Origin: Bacillus sp. EB01
GTDB taxonomy: Bacteria > Bacillota > Bacilli > Bacillales > Cytobacillaceae
NCBI RefSeq assembly: GCF_000613125.1
Contig: NZ_HG964497.1
Span: 3,665,037-3,729,036 of the forward strand
DNA length: 64,000 bases
Direction of reading: 5' to 3'
The notes below the pieces were generated by a model. The model saw only the letters and a list, made by a program, of their open reading frames with translations, searched no databases and was not told the origin of the DNA. The position numbers and the translations under genes were made by a program. Positions within the stretch are counted from its first letter, which is position 1. Every line of letters starts with the position of its first letter. Below are positions 25,756 to 36,296 of this stretch, piece after piece.

Positions 25756-26784
25756 TTAACGCATGAATTTTTTCATTCGCATTTTTACTGCAGCTGGCGG
25801 TTCTACCTTAGGAGCATCCGGATGCAATAACCAAGTAGCAGCATAATGTGTATCCGATACTTTAAACATTGGGGGCTGCTCTTCTAAATCTATTTGCATT
25901 GCATATTCATTCCTAGGGGCAAATGCATCACCCTTTGGAGGATTCAAAAGATTAGGCGGTGTCCCGGGAATAGCGTATAATTCCTCATCCTTCGCATCCA
26001 AGCTTGGCATTGAACTGATTAATCCCCAAGTATATGGATGCTGCGGGTTGTAAAATACCTCATCAACGGTTCCGACTTCTACAATTTTTCCTCCATACAT
26101 AACCGCAACCCGGTCTGCAACATTTGCAACTACACCAAGGTCGTGTGTAATAAAGATTATGGAAGTGTCAATCTTATTTTGCAAGTCTTTCATCAATTCA
26201 AGAATTTGAGCCTGTATGGTAACGTCAAGAGCTGTTGTTGGTTCATCAGCTATTAGCACTTTAGGATTACAGGCCAATGCAATGGCAATAACTACCCTTT
26301 GTCTCATACCGCCTGAGAACTGGTGCGGGTATTGCTTAACCCTTTGTTCTGGCTTCGGAATACCAACCAGCTGAAGAAGTTGAAGTGCCCTCTCCCTTGC
26401 AGCACCCTTACTCATTTTCTGGTGTTTGATCAGTGGTTCCATGATTTGCTTACCAACTGTCATGGTAGGGTTCAAGGATGTCATCGGATCCTGAAAAATC
26501 ATCGAGATATCCTTCCCCCTGATATTTTGCATTTTCTTATCACTTAATTTTACCAAGTCTTTACCATCAAATAGTATTTGTCCACTTTTGATTTCTGAAT
26601 TCCCTGCTGGTAAGAGACTCATAATTGCTTTTGTCGTGACCGATTTCCCTGAACCCGACTCACCAACAATGGCAAGAGTTTCACCGCGTTTCAAATCAAA
26701 ACTTACTCCGCGGATTGCCTGGACTTCACCGCCAAATGTATGAAAAGAAATACTTAAATCCTTTACTTCAAGTACTTTATCCAT
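25756..26784 (-). CDS. oppD: Oligopeptide ABC transporter ATP-binding protein OppD
   Basis: 342 residues. Walker [11 protein letters not shown]-loop [11 protein letters not shown], signature [16 protein letters not shown], Walker [14 protein letters not shown] and switch [11 protein letters not shown]. The C-terminal extension [18 protein letters not shown] is family typical. Partner of OppF beneath the OppB/OppC channel. 24 bases separate it from oppF and 18 from oppC, so all are in one transcript. Confidence 0.94.
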   Translation of the reverse strand: MDKVLEVKDLSISFHTFGGEVQAIRGVSFDLKRGETLAIVGESGSGKSVTTKAIMSLLPAGNSEIKSGQILFDGKDLVKLSDKKMQNIRGKDISMIFQDPMTSLNPTMTVGKQIMEPLIKHQKMSKGAARERALQLLQLVGIPKPEQRVKQYPHQFSGGMRQRVVIAIALACNPKVLIADEPTTALDVTIQAQILELMKDLQNKIDTSIIFITHDLGVVANVADRVAVMYGGKIVEVGTVDEVFYNPQHPYTWGLISSMPSLDAKDEELYAIPGTPPNLLNPPKGDAFAPRNEYAMQIDLEEQPPMFKVSDTHYAATWLLHPDAPKVEPPAAVKMRMKKFMR

Positions 26785-26802
26785 TTAAATTCACCTACCC
26801 TT

Positions 26803-27831
26803 TTAATCGCGCATTTTTGGATCAAGCGCATCCCTTAAACCGTCTGCCAACATGTTGAATGCGATCATAATGACACTTATTATAATGGCCGGCACAATCA
26901 TTTCATGTGGATGTAGACGAATCACTTTAAATCCTTCATCAATTAATGTTCCCAATGACGCATGCGGGTCCTGTAAGCCTAAACCAATAAAACTTAAGAA
27001 GGCTTCAGAGAAAATTGCATTTGGAATTGTGAACATTGTATTTATAATTATGACTCCAGCCAGGTTTGGCAATAAATGTTTAAAAATGATTTTCATATGG
27101 GAATTTCCAAGTGTTTTTGAAGCCAGGACGTATTCTTGTTCCTTTAGCTTCAGGACTTGAGCCCTGACCACACGTGCCATCCCTACCCATCCTGTGACTG
27201 TCAATGCAATGGTAATTGATAGGATACCGGGTTCCATAACTAATATCATCAGTATAACAACAACAAGGAATGGTATACCGATAAGAACTTCGGTAATCCT
27301 CTGCATGATGTTATCAAGTCGTCCGCCAAAATAACCTGAAATTGCTCCGTATGCAACCCCTATAACCATATCAATTGCAGCAGCAAGGAGAGCGATATAT
27401 AAGGAAATCTGGGTTCCTTTCCATACTCGGGAGAATAGGTCCCGACCGAGTGCATCTGTTCCAAACCAGTAATATTCATCGACCTTTTTCTGCTCATATA
27501 CATTGATTTCCTTACCGGCTTTATTTTCTTTTACACCATCAAAAGGAAGCCAGCTTATATTTTCCAATACTTGTACCCTTGGAGGTAAATTGTTGTGCCT
27601 TACATTTTGTGTATCGTACTCTTTTCCACTAATAAGAGGGCCAATAAAAGCCATAATGATAATAATAGCCATGACCACGATGCTTATTAGAGCAGCTTTA
27701 TTTTTCCTTATCCGAAGCCAGGCATCTTGCCAAAAGCTTAGGCTTGGCCTATTAATTTCTTCACCTTTTGAAGCATCAATAACTGCTGGCTGGAACTTTT
27801 CCTTTGGAATATGAATTTCATGGTTAGACAT
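26803..27831 (-). CDS. oppC: Oligopeptide ABC transporter permease OppC
   Basis: 342 residues, six predicted membrane spans: the first near 44-66 (AALISIVVMAIIIIMAFIGP), a large extracellular loop (70-140), then five spans after about 140. The EAA motif that docks the ATPases is present near residue 235 (VLASKTLGNSHMKIIFKHLL). The ATG shares its A with the oppB stop (TAATG), with GGGAGGG inside the end of oppB, so the two are translationally coupled. Confidence 0.93.
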   Translation of the reverse strand: MSNHEIHIPKEKFQPAVIDASKGEEINRPSLSFWQDAWLRIRKNKAALISIVVMAIIIIMAFIGPLISGKEYDTQNVRHNNLPPRVQVLENISWLPFDGVKENKAGKEINVYEQKKVDEYYWFGTDALGRDLFSRVWKGTQISLYIALLAAAIDMVIGVAYGAISGYFGGRLDNIMQRITEVLIGIPFLVVVILMILVMEPGILSITIALTVTGWVGMARVVRAQVLKLKEQEYVLASKTLGNSHMKIIFKHLLPNLAGVIIINTMFTIPNAIFSEAFLSFIGLGLQDPHASLGTLIDEGFKVIRLHPHEMIVPAIIISVIMIAFNMLADGLRDALDPKMRD

Positions 27832-28760
27832 TATTTTTTCCCTCCCGACAGCCTGATGCGAGGGTCAATAATTCCGTACAGAATATCAACCACAAGTATG
27901 ACAATTACAAATAAGAAAGCAAATAGTATTGTCGTACCCATAATAACAGGATAATCGTTAAGCGTTACTGCTTTGACAAATTGTTCACCAAGTCCTGGGA
28001 TTGCAAATATTTTTTCAATAACGAGTGATCCAGTCATTAGTGAAACTGCTAGCGGACCGAGTACAGTTACCAACGGAATAAGAGCATTCCTTAAGGCATG
28101 CTTGAAAATGATTTGGCCATAACTAGCCCCTTTTGCTCTCGCTAGCGTAATATAATCCGAGCCCAGTACATCAATCATTTCCGTCCTTACGAATCTTGCA
28201 GTAATAGCAATTGGGAACATGGAAAGTGCAATCGTAGGCAGCACGGTGTATTCAGGCCCCTTCCAGAAAAGGACCGGAAACCATCCTAATTTAACACCAA
28301 CAAAATATTGCAGCAAACCGGCAAAAACGAAGTTAGGAATAGACTTACCAACTACCGCAACAAAAGTGGAGCTATAATCGATCCAAGTATTTTGACGGAG
28401 TGCAGAAATAACACCAAGTAACAGTCCTATTATCGCCCCAACCACCATTGCCTGGAGACCTAGTTGGGCAGATGGACCAATACGTTTGAACATTAAATCG
28501 CTAACAGGTGTATTGCTGAATTGGAATGAAATTCCAAGGTCGCCTTGAACCAGGTTCCACATGTATCTAGCATACTGGACTGGCACTGGCTGATCCAAGC
28601 CGTACTTTGCCTTCATAATTTCCAATTGTGCGGGGGGTAATTTTGCAGCGCTGGCGAAAGGAGTTCCAGGAATTATTTTCATTAAGAAAAATGTTAATGA
28701 TGCGATGATGAAGAGGGTGATAAACATATAAAATACCCTTCTTAGTAAATATTTCGCCAT
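27831..28760 (-). CDS. oppB: Oligopeptide ABC transporter permease OppB
   Basis: 309 residues with the conserved N-terminus MAKYLLRRVFYMFITLFIIA, the PGTPF segment, six membrane spans and the EAA loop TLARAKGASYGQIIFKHALR near residue 210. Pairs with OppC to form the membrane channel. GGAGG is 7 bases before the ATG. The 136-base gap to oppA holds a hairpin that probably keeps oppB-F expression below that of the binding protein. Confidence 0.94.
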   Translation of the reverse strand: MAKYLLRRVFYMFITLFIIASLTFFLMKIIPGTPFASAAKLPPAQLEIMKAKYGLDQPVPVQYARYMWNLVQGDLGISFQFSNTPVSDLMFKRIGPSAQLGLQAMVVGAIIGLLLGVISALRQNTWIDYSSTFVAVVGKSIPNFVFAGLLQYFVGVKLGWFPVLFWKGPEYTVLPTIALSMFPIAITARFVRTEMIDVLGSDYITLARAKGASYGQIIFKHALRNALIPLVTVLGPLAVSLMTGSLVIEKIFAIPGLGEQFVKAVTLNDYPVIMGTTILFAFLFVIVILVVDILYGIIDPRIRLSGGKK

Positions 28761-28811
28761 TTGTACACCTCCTATAAATTTTCCCTATTTTTCGATAACT
28801 TTTATACAGGG

Positions 28812-28846
28812 AAAAAGAGAGTATATCAATTTATATACTCTCTTTT
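28812..28846 (-). terminator. Hairpin between oppA and oppB (partial terminator or mRNA stabiliser)
   Basis: AAAGAGAGTATAT-CAATTT-ATATACTCTCTTT: a 13-bp stem ending in T residues on the minus strand. Binding-protein genes of ABC operons are often followed by such a structure, giving more oppA than oppB mRNA. Confidence 0.75.
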
Positions 28847-28896
28847 CCGCTTTAGAAATAGTATGCAATTCTAAATTAGAAACTATTATTATTTAT

Positions 28897-30588
28897 TTAT
28901 TCCCCTTCAATTGTAACCCATTGGAATGAGTAATCTGGGCCGTAATTGTAGATAGAAAGACCTTTAACTTTAGGATTCAGAAGGATATTAGCTGCGCGCT
29001 GGTAAACAGGAGCAATACCTGCATCTTCCTCAAGCATGATTCTTTCAGCTTCTTGCTGTGCTTCAAAGTTGGCTGCAGGATCTGTAGCAAGTTCACCTTG
29101 AGCCTTTTTAATCAACTCATCGTATTTAGGGTTGGAGTAGCCCATACGGTTGCTTCCTCCATTTGTGATCCAAAGATCCGTAAAGGAAAGAGCGTTACCG
29201 TAGTCTGGTCCCCAGCCTGCGAATTGAAGATCATAGTCCATTGAATTGTCGCGCTCAAGGCGGACTGCAAATGGTACACTTTCAAGCTTGATAGTCAAAC
29301 CAGGAAGGTTTGTTTCCAGCTGGTTCTTGATATATGCATCAGTCTTCTTGGCAGCTTCAGTATCCCCACCAAGGTACCTTAATTCAAGTTTGTCCACACC
29401 AAGTTCTTTCAGTCCAGCTTCCCAAGACTTCTTCGCTTCTTCAGCGTTGAAGGAAATCAATTGAGGATGCTTGTCACGGAAGTCTTTTCCATCATGCTCA
29501 ACAAAATCCTTTGGAACAATGTAGTCTGCAGGAATTGAACCATTATTCAGGATGCTTGCAGTCAGGTCTTCCTTATTGAATCCAGTTGCAATCGCCCTAC
29601 GGATATTCTCGTTAGCAAGTGCTTTATTCTTCTGGTTCAATTTGATCCAGAATACAGTCGGCTCAAGCCAGCTTACCATACGGTCATCGCCTTCATAAGA
29701 AGGAACAATGTCAGTAGATAGAAGACCTGTCATGTCAGTTTCATCTGCTTCGAAAGCATTTACTGCTGCGTTGGAATCTTTAACAACGTTAACAGTGATC
29801 TTCTCAAGCTTTACGCTGTCAGCATTCCAGTAGTCAGGGTTCTTTTCAAGTACCCACTCAGTTGCTTCGGTTCCATCCCATTTAGTCATTTTGAACGGAC
29901 CGTTGTAAAGAAGGTTTTCGGCATTGCTAGCGTATGCTTCGCCTTTTTCTTCAAAGAACTTTTTGTTTTGCGGATAGAATGTTGGGAAAGCAAAAAGGTC
30001 TTCCCAGTATACAACCGGCTTTTCAAGTGTTACTTCAAGAGTTTTATCATCAAGAGCCTTTACACCAAGTTCAGTGACATCATAAGGCTTCTTGTCTGCT
30101 GCTGCTTGAGTAATTTTTTCAGCGTTTTTAATTTTTCCACCCATCATATATGGACCGTATGGGGAAGCGGTCTTCGGATCAATTGCACGCTGCCACGCGA
30201 ACACGAAGTCATGTGCTGTTACAGGGTCTCCGTTAGACCATTTTGTATCACGTAGTGTGAAAGTGAATACAGTTTTGTCCTCATTCACTTTTGGCTCACC
30301 GTCAGACAATGCTGGTACCGGCTTGTGGTTTTGATCAAGGCGGTAAAGGCCTTCACCAACGTTGTTGATGTAAGTAAAGCTTGTTGAACCTTCAGCAAGC
30401 ACAGTATCCATTGTTGGGATTTCAGAAGAATCCAACATCCTAAGTTCCTGTGGGACATCCTGCTCAGCTGGCTTGTCCTTGTCCTTGTCTCCTTCATTTG
30501 CGGTTTCTCCACCACCGCTACATGCGGTTAAAAGGAGAGAGAATGCTAGACTTAAAACTAAAAGCAGTGTCCATTTTGACTTTTTCAA
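28897..30588 (-). CDS. oppA: Oligopeptide-binding lipoprotein OppA
   Basis: 563 residues from a TTG at 30588: AAGGGGG lies 6 bases upstream, whereas the in-frame ATG 39 bases earlier has no ribosome site. The signal peptide MKKSKWTLLLVLSLAFSL ends in lipobox LTAC (Cys23). SBP_bac_5 family features: PTMDTVLAEGSTSF, WSNGDPVTAHDFVFAWQRAI, and NRMGYSNPKYDELI near the C-terminus. Captures oligopeptides outside the membrane for OppBCDF. First gene of the operon, with its own sigma-A promoter. Confidence 0.94.
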   Translation of the reverse strand: MKKSKWTLLLVLSLAFSLLLTACSGGGETANEGDKDKDKPAEQDVPQELRMLDSSEIPTMDTVLAEGSTSFTYINNVGEGLYRLDQNHKPVPALSDGEPKVNEDKTVFTFTLRDTKWSNGDPVTAHDFVFAWQRAIDPKTASPYGPYMMGGKIKNAEKITQAAADKKPYDVTELGVKALDDKTLEVTLEKPVVYWEDLFAFPTFYPQNKKFFEEKGEAYASNAENLLYNGPFKMTKWDGTEATEWVLEKNPDYWNADSVKLEKITVNVVKDSNAAVNAFEADETDMTGLLSTDIVPSYEGDDRMVSWLEPTVFWIKLNQKNKALANENIRRAIATGFNKEDLTASILNNGSIPADYIVPKDFVEHDGKDFRDKHPQLISFNAEEAKKSWEAGLKELGVDKLELRYLGGDTEAAKKTDAYIKNQLETNLPGLTIKLESVPFAVRLERDNSMDYDLQFAGWGPDYGNALSFTDLWITNGGSNRMGYSNPKYDELIKKAQGELATDPAANFEAQQEAERIMLEEDAGIAPVYQRAANILLNPKVKGLSIYNYGPDYSFQWVTIEGE

Positions 30589-30632
30589 AGAAGTTCCCCC
30601 TTTTGTAATTTTTCTGAAAACTTTCAAAACTA

Positions 30633-30661
30633 ATTATATAAAAATTTAATAAAATGTACAA
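30633..30661 (-). promoter_or_regulatory. Sigma-A promoter of oppA
   Basis: TTGTAC (30661-30656), 17-base spacer, TATAAT (30638-30633), 45 bases upstream of the TTG start. Near-consensus. Confidence 0.75.
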
Positions 30662-30793
30662 TCTTTTTTTACAAGAAATTTTTGGGCTTTAAAGATAAGC
30701 TAATATTTTTCACGCAATAATTTAATGTGTTATACTTTGAAATATGATTTTACTATGTATTTTTTAATGCAAATGATTAAAGGATGAGAAAAA

Positions 30794-31156
30794 GTGCACA
30801 TTTTCAGCAAAAAAATGGTTTCTGCCTTCTTAATTTGCCAAGGTTTTATCTTTATGCTTTCTTTTATTTTTTATAAAAAAATCACATTGCTTTATTATAT
30901 AAATATATCCTTTTATCTGTCCGGAACCATGGTTTTCCTCTCCCTGCTGTTTTATACCATCCACTCGGGATTCTTTGACACGGTGTTTCATTCATTCAGG
31001 ACTCTTTTTACCAAAGAAGAAAAAAGCGAAGAGCAATCAAAAGCAGATAAACCGCAGCTTTCAGAGCTTATCAATTTAAATATTTCACCGTTTGCACAGC
31101 TTGGCGTGGTTAATTTGCTCTTTATGCTAGGAAGTTTGATTTTATTTTACTTGTAA
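30794..31156 (+). CDS. DUF3899 membrane protein next to trpS
   Basis: 120 residues from a GTG (AAAGGATGAG just upstream). Three hydrophobic helices: about 8-27, 34-56 and 100-119, with a charged middle loop (FTKEEKSEEQSKADKPQ). Pfam DUF3899 was annotated partly because members sit beside tryptophanyl-tRNA synthetase genes, as here. Function unknown. It runs with trpS but ends before the trpS promoter. Confidence 0.75.
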   Translation: MHIFSKKMVSAFLICQGFIFMLSFIFYKKITLLYYINISFYLSGTMVFLSLLFYTIHSGFFDTVFHSFRTLFTKEEKSEEQSKADKPQLSELINLNISPFAQLGVVNLLFMLGSLILFYL

Positions 31157-31168
31157 ATGCTAGAGAAC

Positions 31169-31197
31169 TTGATAATCAAAAAAAGAATACTTATAAT
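31169..31197 (+). promoter_or_regulatory. Sigma-A promoter of the trpS T-box transcript
   Basis: TTGATA, 17-base spacer, TATAAT (31192-31197), placing transcription start near 31204, about 40 bases before the recognisable T-box leader. Confidence 0.75.
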
Positions 31198-31203
31198 AAA
31201 TTT

Positions 31204-31474
31204 AAATTTTAAAATGATAATGATAAATGCAATGAGAAAGAATAGTACATTTGCCGTAGGCTTTCAGAGAGTTTGTGGGTGGTGCGAACAAACAGCCAGG
31301 CTTTTGGAATGGACTTTTGAGCCCCGGGAAGGAAACAGCAAGTATGTCCCGGCGTATGCCAGACGTTAGATTGGCTCCCCTTTACCAAGGGGACTAAGCG
31401 GCTTGAACAAGCAATTAGGGTGGCACCACGGACCATTCGTCCCTATCTACATGGGGAGGAATGGTCTTTTTTTA
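31204..31474 (+). promoter_or_regulatory. T-box riboswitch (tRNA-Trp) with terminator, controlling trpS
   Basis: The T-box sequence AGGGTGGCACCACG is at 31417-31430. The specifier TGG (Trp) lies at 31310-31312 in the Stem I context GGAATGGACTTTTGAG, with the GAGAGTTTGTGGGTGGTGCGA-type upper stem elements before it. The terminator GACCATTC...GAATGGTC with seven T residues follows at 31431-31474. Uncharged tRNA-Trp should stabilise the antiterminator and permit trpS transcription. Unusually, about 300 bases including a repeat separate the terminator from the trpS ATG. Confidence 0.93.
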
Positions 31475-31478
31475 TTGC

Positions 31479-31735
31479 AAAAGCGCAAGCGCCTCGATCA
31501 TCGCCGTACAAAATGGAGGGGCTTCGACTGAGATACGATGGATCTTCCATCAGTGGTGAATTTCCACTGATGGTTAGATGAAGCAATCGGACCTTTAGTG
31601 TCAGTTGCCACGAAGGGGGCTTACTGACATTTAAGGTGGGATAAAGGAATCACGAAGAGCGAATGAGCATTCGTGTATGACTTATCGTAGGGAGGAGACC
31701 TGAAGTTTGCGCACGCGTAGGCGCTGGAGCTAGAC
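31479..31735 (+). repeat. Dispersed modular repeat, family A, copy inside the trpS leader
   Basis: Starts AAAGCGCAAGCGCCTCGATC, ends GGCGCTGGAGCTAGACG. Compared with the 7.8 kb copy it lacks the GAAAAAGC hairpin module between GGCGCT and GAGCT, but carries an extra block of about 110 bases after CTTCGACTG. That block contains CCATCAGTGG-TGAATTT-CCACTGATGG (10-bp perfect hairpin) and TGTCAG..CTGACA. Ends AGCGCCT/AGGCGCT pair perfectly. It is transcribed as part of the trpS leader. Confidence 0.85.
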
Positions 31736-31768
31736 GTACCCATTTGATAAAAAGATAAGGAGGCTTGA

Positions 31769-32761
<993 letters not shown>

Positions 32762-32783
32762 GCCTAAGCTACTCAATTCCAAG

Positions 32784-32827
32784 TAAAAAGGCATTCACTC
32801 CCTTGATTTGGGTTGAATGCCTTTTTA
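32784..32827. terminator. Bidirectional terminator between trpS and yjbA
   Basis: AAAAAGGCATTCA...TGAATGCCTTTTT, 12-bp stem with A-run and T-run, between convergent genes. Confidence 0.9.
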
Positions 32828-32900
32828 AATATTTCGGGTTACAAAATTTCGACTATATAATAGAAGAAACGTAACCGGTTTCAATAATTAAATTACCTTC

Positions 32901-33647
32901 TTAATTGACTTTAGGTCCGGTTTCCATTTCCCAGAGCTTCTCAAAGAAAGGTTGCCCTTTAATCAGGTTTTCGCAAAAATGTTCATGCTTTTCACTCCAC
33001 CCCTGCTTCACATTTGCGAAAAGCTGTCTCCAGGCCTCATCGAATGTCAAACTCTGTATCACATTATATTGTTCAGGACACCATTCTGTATACCAATATC
33101 TTACCTCCGCATCGTTCCCTGACGATTGGAGCTGGTCCAGTGCCATAAATAGCAATTGTTTAAGCTGACGTTCCTTACGTGTTAGGCCAGTCATCAGCTC
33201 GGGTTCAGGGGAAAGAATATGAAACTCCTTTACACCCTGCTCCTTTTTAAAGGAATACCGGAAAGAATCATGATTTTCAACCATTTCATATACTAGCTGC
33301 TCTTGTCTGGGAATTAATCTGCTTTTTCTGACAGGTATATTATACCCTATCGTATCAACGACTAGAATTTCGTTTCCATCTGTAACAATGAAGCAGTATT
33401 CCAGCTGGATGCGCTCGTGATTCTTCCTTAAGTAAGCTTTTTGGAATACATCATCAAGGAGCTGTTGAGGCAGTGGTGCCAGGTCATTTTCAATGTAATG
33501 AAAAAGGACTGGTTCAACTTTTAAAAGGGGCACCTGGTCAAGTAATTCAACTCCATCATCTTTTCTCCACTCATGAAAATGGCAAACATTGTAGCCATTT
33601 TCCTCGCCTTCAAACCAGTTTACCCAGACATCATGAAGATATAGCAT
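32901..33647 (-). CDS. yjbA: UPF0736 family protein (YjbA)
   Basis: 248 residues from [20 protein letters not shown] (ATG 33647, GAGGGG 7 bases upstream). Soluble and acidic; conserved stretches include [20 protein letters not shown] and [10 protein letters not shown]-type motifs. Length and position between the app operon and trpS match B. subtilis YjbA. No catalytic motif recognised; function unknown. Confidence 0.87.
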   Translation of the reverse strand: MLYLHDVWVNWFEGEENGYNVCHFHEWRKDDGVELLDQVPLLKVEPVLFHYIENDLAPLPQQLLDDVFQKAYLRKNHERIQLEYCFIVTDGNEILVVDTIGYNIPVRKSRLIPRQEQLVYEMVENHDSFRYSFKKEQGVKEFHILSPEPELMTGLTRKERQLKQLLFMALDQLQSSGNDAEVRYWYTEWCPEQYNVIQSLTFDEAWRQLFANVKQGWSEKHEHFCENLIKGQPFFEKLWEMETGPKVN

Positions 33648-33803
33648 TGTTCGACCCCTCACTTCAAGAATCCATTTGTCAATCAGTATAGGCAGCCGTA
33701 AGTCAAATTATTCCTTTCTTTCCACTTATCAATTTCAGTTTTCTTATTTAGGCCTTCCTATTTAGTCAAGAGTAATCCTGATTATGAAACACTCAAATTC
33801 CAT

Positions 33804-34016
33804 TTACTCCTTTAGGGTGGACGGCCAAAATATGCTCAAGGTTATGATTAAGATTCCAATAGGAAACAGATAACAATCTGGACGCTGTATAATATATTCT
33901 AGATAGCCGCCATAGTTTACTCCCACAGCTAACACATTTAAATAGGCAATGATACTTATTCCCCCTGATACCGCAAGACCAAATCCAACTCCCCAAAAAA
34001 TTGCCCTCATGACCAT
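33804..34016 (-). CDS. Small membrane protein (70 aa)
   Basis: 70 codons behind AAAAGGGGACATGCC. Two hydrophobic helices: residues 3-30 (MRAIFWGVGFGLAVSGGISI) and 47-66 (CYLFPIGILIITLSIFWPS), with a polar loop between. Not recognised. Sits alone between yjbA and the app operon terminator. The ribosome site and helix spacing support a real gene. Confidence 0.65.
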   Translation of the reverse strand: MVMRAIFWGVGFGLAVSGGISIIAYLNVLAVGVNYGGYLEYIIQRPDCYLFPIGILIITLSIFWPSTLKE

Positions 34017-34170
34017 GGCATGTCCCCTTTTTAAAACTAAGCCGGCCTGTCCTTTCTTAATGGATATGTCACACTATGAAAATTTATGAGTTTCAATAAA
34101 AACTAAAGGAAGGCATCATTTGATACCTTTTGACTAGATTTGATAATTAATTAACCCAAAACAAGACACA

Positions 34171-34202
34171 AAAAAATCTACCATGTAGGCATGGTAGATT
34201 TT
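34171..34202 (-). terminator. Terminator of the app operon
   Basis: AAAATCTACCATG...CATGGTAGATTTT, 11-bp or longer stem with T-run on the minus strand, overlapping the appC stop. Confidence 0.88.
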
Positions 34203-35112
34203 ATCTGCGTGATTTAGGGTTAAATGCGTCCTTCAATCCTTCTCCAATGAAGTTAATTGATAGAATTGTCATGGTAATAATCAAAGCTGGCGGTACCCAG
34301 ATCCAAAGCTTTCCTTGAAGCACATCTGGTTCATTTGCACTTGAAAGCATATTTCCCCAGCTTGGAGTTTCTTGCGGTACCCCGAATCCAAGGTAGCTGA
34401 GCCCTGTCTCAGCAACAATCATACTCGCAAACAGGATGGTAGCCTGTACAATGATTGTCGACATGACATTCGGTAAAAGATGTTTCGTTATAACCTTAAA
34501 CGGTGAACACCCTATTGATACTGCTGCAATTATATATTCGTTTTCCTTTTCAGCAAGAATCTTACTTCGGACTATCCTTGCAACACCGCCCCAGCTAAGA
34601 AGGCTGATTGTGCCAATTAATACCCAGACACCGGATACAACTCCCATAAGGATAGCGTTTAAAACAATAACAAATACGAGGAATGGGAAGTTTAAAACGA
34701 AATCTGTAAACCTCATTAACAAATTATCAATTGAGCCGCCGAAGTAGCCGGCAATTGAACCAACCAGTGTCCCAAGAAAAACTACAAAAATAGTACATGA
34801 TATTCCTACCATTAAGGATATACGCCCGCCGTATAGCAGTCTAGTGAATACATCTCTGCCGCTTTTGTCTGTTCCCAGCCAGTGGTCGGCGGAAGGTTTC
34901 AAGGACATTTCACCAATGTTGATCCTCGTAATATCTGCAGTTGTAATATATGGTGCCAAAAACGACACAATTGAAACAATAAGCAGGAAAATAAGACTGG
35001 TCATTGCCAATTTGTTCTTCAGGAACTTCTTACGAGCGAGCGCCAACGGAGACAAGCTTCTCTTAGGGGGCGCTACGTTTACTTCTGTGTCTTTTTGAGT
35101 TGCAATTTCCAT
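34201..35112 (-). CDS. appC: Peptide ABC transporter permease AppC
   Basis: 303 residues. First span about 36-56 (LAMTSLIFLLIVSIVSFLAP), extracellular loop with the family motif HWLGTDKSGRDVFTRLLYGGR, then five more spans. EAA loop IIAAVSIGCSPFKVITKHLLP near residue 205. Last gene of the app operon. In B. subtilis AppABCDF is a second oligopeptide permease that can replace Opp in sporulation and competence. GGGGGG is 6-8 bases before the ATG. Confidence 0.92.
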   Translation of the reverse strand: MEIATQKDTEVNVAPPKRSLSPLALARKKFLKNKLAMTSLIFLLIVSIVSFLAPYITTADITRINIGEMSLKPSADHWLGTDKSGRDVFTRLLYGGRISLMVGISCTIFVVFLGTLVGSIAGYFGGSIDNLLMRFTDFVLNFPFLVFVIVLNAILMGVVSGVWVLIGTISLLSWGGVARIVRSKILAEKENEYIIAAVSIGCSPFKVITKHLLPNVMSTIIVQATILFASMIVAETGLSYLGFGVPQETPSWGNMLSSANEPDVLQGKLWIWVPPALIITMTILSINFIGEGLKDAFNPKSRR

Positions 35113-35125
35113 TATTTGTTCCCCC

Positions 35126-36091
35126 CTAATCCAGCCTGATTCTCGGATCGACTACGCCATACAGGATGTCCGCTACTAAGTTGCCAATCAATGTCAGGAA
35201 TGAAAATAGCATAGTCAGCGCCATCATGAGCGGATAGTCATTTGTCCTTACTGACTGAAGGAACAGCTGGCCAATTCCGGGATAGGTAAAGATTGTTTCT
35301 GTAATAATAGCTCCACTGATGATAGCAACAATATCAAAACCCAGGAAAGTAATCAAAGGAATAATGGAGTTCCGGAGAATATGTACATTGTATATCTTTT
35401 TTTCCGGTGTTCCTTTTGCCCTGGCTGTCCTAACATAATCCTTGCGGCTATTTTCAATAATGTCATTGCGCAAGAACTGGGTATAGCTGGCTGTACTGAG
35501 TAAACCTAGAACAAGTGCAGGAAGTATAACATGATGAAGTTTGCTTAGATAATAATCCAAGGTTCCATCATCAATAGTAATATCTACAGATCCGTTTGAC
35601 GGAAACCAGTTAAGCGAGAATGAAAAAATATAGATCGCGAATACACCGGCAATGAATGAAGGTATCGAGAGACCCAGATAATTAGCCCCGGCAATCAGGT
35701 TATCCCCTAGAGTGTACGGTTTTCTTCCGGAAAATGTCCCCATTATAAATGCCAGAATATAAGTTATAAGAATCGCCGTACCCCCAAGCATAAGGGTATT
35801 TGGCACTTTCTCCATGATTACATCCGCAACCGGTATCTTAAAACGGGTCGATTGCCCGAAGTCGCCCTGGACAAAGTCTGAAATCCAGTTGAAGTACTGA
35901 ACTGGTAGCGGGTCATAATAGCCCAGTTTCTGCCGCATTTCTTCAATATATTGCGGGTCCGTGTTGTTTGGGTCAATTTCTCCACTGAGACCATCACCTG
36001 GCATTAATTTTGCAAGTGTGAATACAACAATGGAGATAAGGAGTAACATTGGGAGCATGCCCAACAGTCTTCGGAGCGAATATTTCAACAT
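35126..36091 (-). CDS. appB: Peptide ABC transporter permease AppB
   Basis: 321 residues from the second of two close ATGs (36091). AAGGAG lies 7 bases before it but only 1 base before the ATG at 36097. N-terminus MLKYSLRRLLGMLPMLLLIS, then GDGLSGEIDPNN, six membrane spans and EAA loop TARAKGTPEKKIYNVHILR near residue 225. Forms the channel with AppC; 13 bases separate the two genes. Confidence 0.92.
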   Translation of the reverse strand: MLKYSLRRLLGMLPMLLLISIVVFTLAKLMPGDGLSGEIDPNNTDPQYIEEMRQKLGYYDPLPVQYFNWISDFVQGDFGQSTRFKIPVADVIMEKVPNTLMLGGTAILITYILAFIMGTFSGRKPYTLGDNLIAGANYLGLSIPSFIAGVFAIYIFSFSLNWFPSNGSVDITIDDGTLDYYLSKLHHVILPALVLGLLSTASYTQFLRNDIIENSRKDYVRTARAKGTPEKKIYNVHILRNSIIPLITFLGFDIVAIISGAIITETIFTYPGIGQLFLQSVRTNDYPLMMALTMLFSFLTLIGNLVADILYGVVDPRIRLD

Positions 36092-36155
36092 ATGCATTCT
36101 CCTTACCTAAGCTGCGCCTTTAGCCGCGCTTTTTAACCTTCATAAAGGACATATT

Positions 36156-36191
36156 GGCTCCCACCACTGCCCTTAGGCTTAGGTGGAAGCC
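36156..36191 (-). other. Intercistronic hairpin between appA and appB
   Basis: Minus-strand GGCTTCCACC...GGTGGGAGCC, a 10-bp stem with one G-U pair, without a T-run. Placed like the oppA-oppB hairpin; it may protect appA mRNA 3' ends or slow read-through. Confidence 0.5.
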
Positions 36192-36296
36192 AGCTGTCCT
36201 TCACATAATTCGTACTATAATTGGTTCCCGCTGCAGCTTACAGCGGTTTTCCAAACCATCAGGGATGCAGATGCCTCACTAATGATATTACTTCTT

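Noticed and set aside
31157-31369. Open frame overlapping the trpS leader
   Set aside because: The region is a T-box RNA; the frame has no ribosome site.
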